NCBI GenBank assembly: GCA_026390045.1 | Contig: JAPLGR010000178.1 | Location: 1 to 7,437 of the forward strand | DNA from: Chloroflexota bacterium | GTDB taxonomy: Bacteria > Chloroflexota > Anaerolineae > Anaerolineales > E44-bin32 | DNA: 7,437 bases | Reading direction: 5' to 3' | In this document: piece after piece, positions 1-5,765 of the stretch | Numbering within the stretch: the first letter of the stretch is position 1 | How the letters are laid out: each line of letters starts with the position of its first letter | Notes under the pieces: generated by a model | Told to the model about the DNA's origin: nothing | What the model saw: only the letters and a program-made list of their open reading frames with translations | The model's database searches: none | Made by a program: the position numbers and the translations under genes

Positions 1-203
1 CGGATTCCGAGACTGCCGCGCGCAGTCCACAACGCCAGCAGCCACACAACGGCCGTCCCGATGCCGAAGCGAATCGCCAGCAGGGAGACCGGGGCGAACT
101 CACGCAAGCCGACTTTGACCCACGCAAAGGACGCGCCCCAGAACAGGACGGCCAGCGCGCCCGCAGCGCGGGCTTTCCAGCGCGGCGTCCACAAACCAGA
201 CAT
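1..203 (-). CDS. DMT/EamA-family transporter, N-terminal fragment (runs off left edge)
   Basis: Reading the minus strand from an ATG at 203 gives 67 open codons to the window edge. After a short basic start comes a hydrophobic helix containing FWGASF and then KVGLREFAP, followed by a second hydrophobic helix. This is the typical start of the drug/metabolite transporter superfamily (EamA domain), which are inner-membrane proteins usually of ten helices that export small metabolites; the substrate cannot be told. The start lies 5 bases after the stop of the acetyltransferase gene, so the two are probably one transcript. It shares the pattern WG-S-F...KVGLRE with the complete EamA transporter at 3457-4386, so the two look like paralogues. 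No clear Shine-Dalgarno sequence is visible before the ATG. The C-terminal three quarters are outside the window. Confidence 0.85.
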   Translation of the reverse strand, partial: MSGLWTPRWKARAAGALAVLFWGASFAWVKVGLREFAPVSLLAIRFGIGTAVVWLLALWTARGSLGI

Positions 204-208
204 GGGCG

Positions 209-1225
209 TCAGCGCGTGAGCGTCAGGCGGTAGATCGACCGCTCGACGCCGCCGAGGCGGAACTTATAGGATTCGTCGCCGCGTAGGAAGTCGATCTCGC
301 GCCGGCCATGCTCAATCGCCCACTGGATCAGCTGCCCCAGCAGCACCCAGCCCGGCGAGAGCGACGCGTACGCCGGGTTCAGCCCGGAGTTGTAAACCCA
401 CAGACGATCGCGGTAGTCGAAGCTCCAGTAGGCCGCCGCCGGCACGCCGCCGACATCGAGGAAGGCTAGGTGCAGGCAACCGCACCTGAACACCTCGCGG
501 GTCAGCGCGAGGAATTGCCGTCGCATGGCGGGCCGAAGGAAGCGAGCCTTGTCCGCGCCGTAGGCCATCAACGCCAGGAACGACTCCATCTGAGCCTGGA
601 TATCGTCCGCCGGCGAGACAATGCGCAGCTCAACCTTCTCTGGAAACTGGTCCGCGCGGCGCAGCTTGCGGCGCAGTTCGTGGCGCTGCTTCGGGTCCAG
701 TCGGGTGAGGTAGGCCTCCCAGCCGCCGTCGAGTGACACGACGGGGCACGGCGAGAGCCTCTCGCGGCTCACCCTCCAGCCGCGTGCGGGGGCGACGGCC
801 TCCATCAACGCAAGCGTCGGGGAGGCTTCAGGCAGATTGTACAGTTCGACCCCGTGCACCTCGGCCTGCGGCTCGATCGCCTGCAGCAGTGCCTCACAGG
901 CCTCAGCGCTGCGCTCTGCTGGGGCGATCAGGTCGAGGTAGTCCGAGATCTCGAAGGATCCAATCAGGTGCAGCCGGTCGCCGGCGGTCGGGCCTTCGGG
1001 CAGGAAGAGCGGCCAGATGGCGGCCAGGGCGCCGTCGGCGTCGCGCGCCGTGCCCAGCCACAGTCTGCCGTCGGGCCATTCGCCGCCGCCCAGCGTCGAC
1101 CACCAGACCGAGATCGCCTCGTGCCGCAGGAAGGGCACCGGCGTCGCTGATCGGTCGAGCAGCGCGTTCCACTCGCCAGAGAGCGCCTCGAGGGCCGAAG
1201 GGTCGTGATCGAAGGACAGCTCCAC
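209..1225 (-). CDS. GNAT-superfamily acetyltransferase, BioF2-like / CelD-BcsL type
   Basis: The product has 338 residues. Its N-terminal half (about 1-165) fits the variable GNAT-like lobe of this family, with W19..L22 and PFLRHEA at 31-37. The second half is the BioF2-like acetyltransferase domain (Acetyltransf_6). It shows a basic helix RHELRRKLRR at 181-190, YNSGLNPAYASLSPG at 278-292, a helix before GRREIDFLRGDESYKFRLG at 307-325, and a closing strand. In this family these features line the acyl-CoA and acceptor site. Relatives act in exopolysaccharide or cellulose biosynthesis or as FemAB-like aminoacyl transferases, so the acceptor here is unknown. The chosen start is a GTG at 1223-1225, because no in-frame ATG exists between it and an upstream stop. 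The Shine-Dalgarno match is weak. A -10-like TAGAAT lies 24 bases upstream. The DMT transporter gene follows after 5 bases, which suggests that a product or precursor handled by this enzyme might be exported; that is inference only. Confidence 0.85.
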   Translation of the reverse strand: MELSFDHDPSALEALSGEWNALLDRSATPVPFLRHEAISVWWSTLGGGEWPDGRLWLGTARDADGALAAIWPLFLPEGPTAGDRLHLIGSFEISDYLDLIAPAERSAEACEALLQAIEPQAEVHGVELYNLPEASPTLALMEAVAPARGWRVSRERLSPCPVVSLDGGWEAYLTRLDPKQRHELRRKLRRADQFPEKVELRIVSPADDIQAQMESFLALMAYGADKARFLRPAMRRQFLALTREVFRCGCLHLAFLDVGGVPAAAYWSFDYRDRLWVYNSGLNPAYASLSPGWVLLGQLIQWAIEHGRREIDFLRGDESYKFRLGGVERSIYRLTLTR

Positions 1226-1249
1226 GTTGGTCTCAGCGCAGGATGGCTC

Positions 1250-1279
1250 ATTCTACCAGCGGCGGCCCGCGTCTTGCAC
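1250..1279 (-). promoter_or_regulatory. Candidate promoter of the acetyltransferase gene
   Basis: On the minus strand a TAGAAT (plus positions 1250-1255) matches the -10 consensus at five of six bases and lies 24 bases before the GTG start. Eighteen bases further upstream is GTGCAA (1274-1279), only a 3/6 match to a -35 box. The same -10 hexamer occurs in the much better promoter before coaE. The call is moderate because of the poor -35. It stands back to back with the plus-strand promoter at 1286-1313. Confidence 0.45.
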
Positions 1280-1285
1280 CGCGCG

Positions 1286-1313
1286 TTGCCACCGCGCGAG
1301 GAATCGGTATACT
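1286..1313 (+). promoter_or_regulatory. Promoter TTGCCA-16-TATACT, probably giving a leaderless mRNA
   Basis: TTGCCA (1286-1291) and TATACT (1308-1313) each match the sigma-70-type consensus at five of six bases and are 16 bases apart. Only six bases (1314-1319) separate the -10 box from the ATG at 1320. Transcription usually starts about seven bases after the -10 box, so it should begin at or next to the A of the start codon. No Shine-Dalgarno sequence is present, which agrees with a leaderless transcript. Confidence 0.7.
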
Positions 1314-1319
1314 AACGCC

Positions 1320-3425
1320 ATGCCCGACTCACTGGAAGCAGACGTCGCCTTTGTTCACATCGCAGCCGGAGCGGCGCGCGTGACCCCGCCGCCCGGCACG
1401 CTTGCCCAGACTGCACCACGCCGCGCGGCACGCTGCCGGGCCGATGACATATTGCTCCTTAGTCTGGGCATCTCGTCCAGCCAGACGCTGACGCCAGGGC
1501 TAGTGGATCATCTGGCCCATCAGGCGGCGGACTCGTACTACGCCACCAACGGTTCCGTGACCGCCGCGCTGCGCGCCGCCGCTTCGGTCGTCAACGATCA
1601 CCTTCACGACTTGAATCAGACTCAGGCGGGCAGCGTGCGCGTCGCCGGACGATTGATGATGGGGGTGCTGCGCGGCGGCAATTTGTACCTGGCGCAGACC
1701 GGCGCGGGACAGGCGATCATCATCCGTCCCGGCCAGGTCAGCCGACTGGGATCCGAGGAGGCCGCCGACCGGCCCCTGGGACAGTCGGTGAGTCCATTCC
1801 TGCGCTACAACCACCTCGAGGCCAAGAGCGGGGATGTGGTCCTGCTCACGTCGAATGCCGGGCCGCAGTGGGCTGATCCCACGCTGGCCGGTGTCCTGAC
1901 GCTGGATCTCACGCAGGCCGTGGAGCGGCTGGGCGCTGCCAGCTCGAGTGATCTGACCGGGCTACTCTTCCGCATCACGCAACCGGGCATGGGCGCGACG
2001 GTGCCGCGCGCCAGCCAGGCGCCAACATCCCCGCCGGCACGCAGCCGGACCGCCAAGCAACAGCCGGGCCGTTCGTTCGCCAGTATGGCAGCCATCGGCC
2101 GGGCCTTCGGGCCCGCAGGTCAGGCCGTGCAATGGGCCTACCACTCGCTGGGCCAGCGTATGGTGTCGCTACTGGCACGGATGGCGCCGGGCATAGTGGA
2201 GCCGGGCCAGCCCGGGAGTCTTTCGCCGTCAGTCCTGGCAGCCACAGCCATCGCCGTACCCGTCGTGATCGTGATCGTAGCTAGCCTGATCTATTTCCAG
2301 CGCGGCCGCGGCGAGCAGTTCCAGGAGTACCTCGGCCAGGCACAGGCAGCGGTGGTGGCGGCGCAGCTGCAGGCGGACCCGATGCAAGCGCGCTTCTACT
2401 GGGATCAGGCGCGCCAGTACCTCGATCAAGCGGAACGGTACGGCGAGGGCGCTGACTACAGCATGCTGCGCACGTTGGTAGACCAGTCCCTGGACACCAT
2501 CGACAACATCGCGCACGTGGAATACAAGGCACTGTTCAGCGGCGGATTCGGACGCGGGGCACAGCTGACGTCGATGGCCGCCACGTCCAGCGATCTGTAC
2601 ATTCTCGATGCGGCCGGCCCGACCATCTATCATGCCTGGAACACCGGCCGCGGCTATGAGATCGACAAGGACTTCCGCTGCCTTAGGACCAGCGAGGGCG
2701 CAGCCGAGATGGGCACCCCGGTCGCCATCGCCACGCAGCCCGAACCGGGTGCGCTGGGTGTTGATGGCGTCGTGGCGCTCGACTCGGATGGGACTCTCCT
2801 GTACTGCGCACCCGGACAGACCCCCGCCAGCAGTCAGCTGACGGCGCCGGACACCGGCTTCGGCCGCATCGAGGCCATTGCCGTCTCAAACGATGTGCTC
2901 TACGTGCTCGATGCCAAAGCCAACGCTGTGTGGCTGTACGACGCCTCCGGCGGATTGTTCAGCGGCGCCCCGGGCATGTACTTCGCCGAGTCGGTCCCCG
3001 ACCTGAAGGGCTCCATCGATCTGGCCATGACGCAGGATGAGCTGTTCCTTCTCTACCAGGATGGCAAGCTCGACCGCTGCCAGAGGGAACGCGAGGTGGC
3101 GGGCGACGTGCTGCAGTCGATCCGAGTCGATTGTGAGAAGGGGCTGACGTTCCAGGATGAGCGCCCCGGCGGGTCGGCTTCGGATCACATCCCCGGCGCG
3201 GCGCCGATCAAGATTGTGTACAGTGCGCCGCCCGAGCCGTCGCTCTACTTCCTCGACCTGCTCACAGGCGGGGTGTATCACTACAGTATGCGGCTGGCCT
3301 ACCAGGGCCTGTACCTGCCCAGCAACGACCTCGAGGGTGAGGTGACCGCCCTGGCACTTGGGCCACCCAACGACCTGTTCGTGGCCGCCGGATCACAGGT
3401 CTACTACGTCGAACGATTGCAGTAA
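1320..3425 (+). CDS. PP2C-like (probable pseudophosphatase) / transmembrane / beta-propeller protein
   Basis: The product has 701 residues. Residues 1-220 look like a divergent PPM/PP2C phosphatase domain. RVAGRLMMGVLRGGNLYLAQ (107-126) and GDVVLLTSNAG (171-181) align by eye with the strands that carry the GDS and SDG motifs. The metal-binding aspartates are absent: the first DG region reads LSLGISSS (47-54), GDS reads GAG (128-130), SDG reads SNAG (178-181), and the final D-N-x-T reads S-D-L-T (210-213). Catalysis is therefore unlikely. A Pro/Ser-rich linker (221-303) leads to one membrane helix (305-326, VLAATAIAVPVV...) followed by a basic stop, then a helical, possibly coiled region (331-400), then a beta-propeller (about 402-701). 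By analogy with PASTA or propeller receptor kinases, the PP2C-like part is cytoplasmic and the propeller outside. The ATG at 1320 was chosen over a TTG at 1227 because the upstream extension overlaps the promoter and has no domain. EamA transporter gene 31 bases downstream. The role is unknown; a sensor or scaffold in Ser/Thr phosphorylation signalling is a guess. Confidence 0.75.
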   Translation: MPDSLEADVAFVHIAAGAARVTPPPGTLAQTAPRRAARCRADDILLLSLGISSSQTLTPGLVDHLAHQAADSYYATNGSVTAALRAAASVVNDHLHDLNQTQAGSVRVAGRLMMGVLRGGNLYLAQTGAGQAIIIRPGQVSRLGSEEAADRPLGQSVSPFLRYNHLEAKSGDVVLLTSNAGPQWADPTLAGVLTLDLTQAVERLGAASSSDLTGLLFRITQPGMGATVPRASQAPTSPPARSRTAKQQPGRSFASMAAIGRAFGPAGQAVQWAYHSLGQRMVSLLARMAPGIVEPGQPGSLSPSVLAATAIAVPVVIVIVASLIYFQRGRGEQFQEYLGQAQAAVVAAQLQADPMQARFYWDQARQYLDQAERYGEGADYSMLRTLVDQSLDTIDNIAHVEYKALFSGGFGRGAQLTSMAATSSDLYILDAAGPTIYHAWNTGRGYEIDKDFRCLRTSEGAAEMGTPVAIATQPEPGALGVDGVVALDSDGTLLYCAPGQTPASSQLTAPDTGFGRIEAIAVSNDVLYVLDAKANAVWLYDASGGLFSGAPGMYFAESVPDLKGSIDLAMTQDELFLLYQDGKLDRCQREREVAGDVLQSIRVDCEKGLTFQDERPGGSASDHIPGAAPIKIVYSAPPEPSLYFLDLLTGGVYHYSMRLAYQGLYLPSNDLEGEVTALALGPPNDLFVAAGSQVYYVERLQ

Positions 3426-3444
3426 CGAGGCTCGTCACCAGCCC

Positions 3445-3477
3445 GGGCCGAGCGAGATGACAACCCGCTCGGCCTTT
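3445..3477 (+). terminator. GC-rich hairpin with short T run, overlapping the next gene's start
   Basis: GGCCGAGCG (3446-3454) and CGCTCGGCC (3466-3474) form a perfect 9-bp stem with an 11-base loop, extended by a G-T wobble (3445/3475) and followed by TTT (3475-3477). It begins 20 bases after the stop of the PP2C-like gene. It could be a weak or attenuating terminator. The ATG at 3457 of the EamA gene lies inside the loop, so the same structure could instead limit translation. The T run is too short to be sure. Confidence 0.4.
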
Positions 3478-4386
3478 CGCGTGCCGCCCCTGGCACTGCT
3501 CGAGGCTTCGCTGACCATGGCGATCTGGGGATCGTCCTTCGTCGTGGCGAAGGTCGGGCTGCGCGAGATCGGTCCGCTCACACTGGCCGGCCTGCGCTAC
3601 TTCGTGGCCTTCCTGATGCTCCTGCCGTTTCTCCCCCGCCGACTCGCCGCGCATGGCCGACCATCCCCGGGCCTGATGCGCCGACTCGCACTCCTGGGCA
3701 TCTCCGCCTACCTGGTCGGCAACGGTTGCTTCTTCCTCGCGCTGCAGGTCGTCCCGTCAACCACGGTGTCGTTCCTGATGGGATTGATCCCTCTCCTCGT
3801 ACTGGCGGGCAGCCTGTTCTGGCTCAAAGAGAACCCGACCTGGTGGCAGGCGATCGGCATGGTCATCTGCCTAGTGGGCACGGGCCTGTTCTTCACGCCG
3901 GGGATTCAGGCGCAGAGCTGGCGCGGGATCCCGATCCTCGGGGTCGGGATCCTTGGGTTCGGCTTCTTCGGCCTGCTCAGCAGGTCCATCGCCCGAGAGC
4001 GCAAGATTGACTCACTGACACTCACGGCCATCCCGCTGGCCATCGGGGGCGGCGCACTGCTGGTGGTCGCCATTCCCATGGAGGGCCTCCCGCACCTGAC
4101 CGTCTCCGGCGTTGGGATTGTCCTGCTGCTGGCGCTCGTCAACACCGCCTTCGCCTACCTGCTCTACAACCACGCGCTGCAGAGCCTGACGGCGCTGCAG
4201 ATGAATCTGGTGCTCAATCTCTCACCCTTCGTCACCGCCCTGCTCGCGGCGGGCATCCTGGGGGAGAAACTCACCCCGGTGCAGTGGGCGGCGATGGTCG
4301 TTGCCACGGTCGGCGTGGCGCTGGCGCAGCGCGGGCAGGCCGCAGAGTCACCCCCGGCCTCTTCTGTACCGGTCGCAGGACGTTAG
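3457..4386 (+). CDS. EamA-family (DMT superfamily) transporter, ten predicted membrane helices
   Basis: The product has 309 residues, the usual length for a two-EamA-domain permease (about 290-310). Helix 1 carries IWGSSFVVAKVGL (23-35). The first EamA repeat ends around STTVSFLMGLIPLLVLAGSL (101-120), LKENPTWWQ and GMVICLVGTGLFF. The second repeat runs from about 157 and ends with NLSPFVTALLAAGILGEKLT (254-273), QWAAMVVATVGVALA and a short polar tail. The conserved pattern of Pro in a helix followed by Glu before a short loop is present in both halves. Members sit in the inner membrane and export amino acids, metabolites or drugs; the substrate cannot be inferred. The ATG at 3457 is the first sensible start, 31 bases after the preceding stop, but it has no good Shine-Dalgarno sequence and lies in a hairpin loop. 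A GTG at 3481 (301 residues) would also leave helix 1 intact. Probably co-transcribed with the upstream gene unless the hairpin terminates. Confidence 0.9.
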   Translation: MTTRSAFRVPPLALLEASLTMAIWGSSFVVAKVGLREIGPLTLAGLRYFVAFLMLLPFLPRRLAAHGRPSPGLMRRLALLGISAYLVGNGCFFLALQVVPSTTVSFLMGLIPLLVLAGSLFWLKENPTWWQAIGMVICLVGTGLFFTPGIQAQSWRGIPILGVGILGFGFFGLLSRSIARERKIDSLTLTAIPLAIGGGALLVVAIPMEGLPHLTVSGVGIVLLLALVNTAFAYLLYNHALQSLTALQMNLVLNLSPFVTALLAAGILGEKLTPVQWAAMVVATVGVALAQRGQAAESPPASSVPVAGR

Positions 4387-4433
4387 CCCCCACCCCACCG
4401 CTCCCCCTGAAAGAGGGAGGACACGAGTGGGGG
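4387..4433. repeat. C-rich imperfect palindrome, candidate dispersed intergenic repeat
   Basis: It starts directly after the stop codon of the EamA gene. CCCCCAC (4387-4393) pairs with GTGGGGG (4427-4433). Inside, CTCCC (4401-4405) can pair with GGGAG (4415-4419) around a TGAAAGA-containing loop. No T run follows, so it is not a textbook intrinsic terminator, although it may stabilise the 3' end of the transcript. The composition (blocks of CCCC separated by A, with an inner CCCTGAAAG) resembles palindromic elements scattered between genes in many Chloroflexota genomes. That resemblance is from memory and was not tested. Confidence 0.45.
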
Positions 4434-4460
4434 TCTCTGCGGCGTAGTCCTTCGGGTTCT

Positions 4461-4489
4461 TTGACATCCACCTGCGGCGCGGCTAGAAT
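4461..4489 (+). promoter_or_regulatory. Near-consensus promoter of coaE (TTGACA-17-TAGAAT)
   Basis: A perfect -35 box TTGACA (4461-4466), an ideal 17-base spacer and TAGAAT (4484-4489, five of six to consensus) make this the strongest promoter in the window. Transcription should start near 4496, giving a leader of about 26 bases that contains the ribosome binding site. It separates coaE from the upstream EamA gene as its own transcription unit. Confidence 0.85.
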
Positions 4490-4509
4490 TCGGTCCCAAG
4501 CAAGAGCAC

Positions 4510-4514
4510 GGAGG
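4510..4514 (+). promoter_or_regulatory. Shine-Dalgarno site fixing the TTG start of coaE
   Basis: GGAGG at 4510-4514 lies seven bases before the TTG at 4522-4524. This is an ideal spacing and the clearest ribosome binding site in the window. It supports the rare TTG start for coaE over any downstream ATG, all of which would remove the P-loop. Confidence 0.8.
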
Positions 4515-4521
4515 CGATACT

Positions 4522-5655
4522 TTGAGTCGCTGGGCGGGTAAGTACGTCATCGGAGTCACAGGCAACATCGCCACGGGCAAGAGCGTGGTTCGCAAGATGC
4601 TGGAGCACCTGGGTGCCTACGGCATTGACGCAGACGCGCTGGCGCATCGCGCCTATGCCAAGGGTGCACCAGGCTTCCCGCTGGTGCTCAAAGCGTTCGG
4701 CGAGTGGATCCTGGATGAGGAAGGCCAGATCGACCGCAGCCGCATGGCCAGGCTCGCCTTCTCCGATCCAGGGGCGCTTGAACGTCTCGAGGCCATCGTT
4801 CAACCCCTGGTGGTCCAAGCCGTCGACTTGCTCATCCGCCGCGCCAAGCAGTCCGTCGTTGTGATCGAGGCCATCAAGCTGCTGGAGACCGACCTGGCCG
4901 CCGGCTGCGACACGATCTGGGTGGTCGACGCACCGGAAGAGATGCAGGTGGCGCGGCTGATGCACAAGCGCAACATGTCGGAGGCCGCCGCGCGGCAGCG
5001 CATGGCCGCCCAGCCTCCGCAGAGTCTCAAGCTGCGCGCCGCCAAAGTCATCATCCACAACGACGGCAACTTCGAGAGTGCCTGGGACCAGGTGCAGCTG
5101 GCCTGGACCAAGCTGCCCAAGCCGGAAGAACCGCTGCTGCCCACGCCGCCGCCGGTCCGTCCGGGGCAGATCGCTATCCGCCACGGCCGCCCGCAGGACG
5201 CCGATGAGATCGCTCGCTTCATAACCCGCGTGACGCACGGCAAGCGCCACATGACGCGCGGCGACGTGATGGCGTCCTTCGGCGAGAAGGCCTTCCTGAT
5301 GATCGAGCGCGACGGAAAGCTGGCCGGCGTGGCCGGCTGGCAGGTTGAGAACCTGGTGACACGCATCGACGAGCTGTACTTTGAGTCGGGTGTGCCGCTC
5401 GATCAGGCCATCCCGGCGCTGATGGAAGCGGTGGAGACCGCCTCGGCTGAGCTGCAGAGTGAGGCCGCACTGCTGTTCCTGCCGCCGTACCTAGCGCAGC
5501 ACGTTGGCTCATGGCGCGCCGTCGGTTACCGCCCGCAGACCATCCAGGGGCTGGGTGTGCGGGCCTGGCAGGAGGCCGCCGTTGAGTCAATGCCGCGCGG
5601 CTCCTCACTGTGGTTCAAGCGACTGCGTGACGACCGCGTCATGCGCCCGGTGTAG
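4522..5655 (+). CDS. coaE: Dephospho-CoA kinase (CoaE) fused to a C-terminal GNAT-like domain
   Basis: Residues 1-198 of 377 are dephospho-CoA kinase, the last step of coenzyme A synthesis: ATP-dependent phosphorylation of the ribose 3'-OH of dephospho-CoA in the cytoplasm. The P-loop is GNIATGKS (14-21), followed by the family motif IDADALAH (35-42), a lid region AIKLLETDL (117-125), VVDAPEEMQVARLMHKRN (134-151), and a terminal HND strand (179-181). Two usual residues differ: the conserved HP is QP (94-95), and the PLLFE segment is IKLLE. A Pro-rich linker (199-213) leads to residues 216-377. This part reads as a GNAT fold: IAIRHGRPQDADEIARF (217-233), IERDGKLAGVAGW (261-273), LVTRIDELYFE (278-288), and a late WRAVGYRP (331-338). 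The Q/R-x-x-G-x-G/A acetyl-CoA loop is missing (SGVPLDQA, 289-296). Plain CoaE is about 200 residues, so the extra half is notable. It could be a regulator binding CoA or acetyl-CoA, or a second enzyme. Confidence 0.85.
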   Translation: MSRWAGKYVIGVTGNIATGKSVVRKMLEHLGAYGIDADALAHRAYAKGAPGFPLVLKAFGEWILDEEGQIDRSRMARLAFSDPGALERLEAIVQPLVVQAVDLLIRRAKQSVVVIEAIKLLETDLAAGCDTIWVVDAPEEMQVARLMHKRNMSEAAARQRMAAQPPQSLKLRAAKVIIHNDGNFESAWDQVQLAWTKLPKPEEPLLPTPPPVRPGQIAIRHGRPQDADEIARFITRVTHGKRHMTRGDVMASFGEKAFLMIERDGKLAGVAGWQVENLVTRIDELYFESGVPLDQAIPALMEAVETASAELQSEAALLFLPPYLAQHVGSWRAVGYRPQTIQGLGVRAWQEAAVESMPRGSSLWFKRLRDDRVMRPV

Positions 5656-5704
5656 GCGGAAGCCGCGGTCGCCTTCAGCTCCTTCGAACCTCACCCATCA
5701 TCTT

Positions 5705-5742
5705 GAATCACATCCGCCGGCGCTGAGCCGGCGGATGGATTC
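5705..5742. terminator. Strong hairpin between convergent coaE and rsgA
   Basis: CATCCGCCGGC (5711-5721) and GCCGGCGGATG (5727-5737) form a perfect 11-bp stem closed by the five-base loop GCTGA. GAATC (5705-5709) and GATTC (5738-5742) extend it to 16 bp with a single bulged A at 5710. It lies 49 bases after the coaE stop and 23 bases after the rsgA stop on the other strand, so it probably serves both transcripts. No T run follows on either strand, so termination would depend on the stem alone or on Rho. Confidence 0.6.
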
Positions 5743-5765
5743 TCGAAGCTCACGTGCCGCTGTGT

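Noticed and set aside
1227..1319. N-terminal extension of the PP2C-like protein from a TTG at 1227
   Set aside because: It would span the -35/-10 promoter directly before the ATG at 1320, shows no domain-like sequence, and has no ribosome binding site.
733..1383. Long plus-strand open frame opposite the acetyltransferase gene
   Set aside because: Its product is Arg/Pro/Ala-rich low-complexity sequence typical of the antisense frame of a GC-rich gene; the minus-strand frame has a recognisable family.
4387..4407. G-quadruplex on the minus strand of the C-rich repeat
   Set aside because: Only three runs of three or more G are present on that strand within reach; the fourth is GG, so a stable quadruplex is doubtful.
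4483..5250. 255-codon minus-strand open frame opposite coaE
   Set aside because: It is the mirror of a clearly recognisable CoaE with P-loop, promoter and Shine-Dalgarno site; its product shows no family and would cover the coaE promoter.
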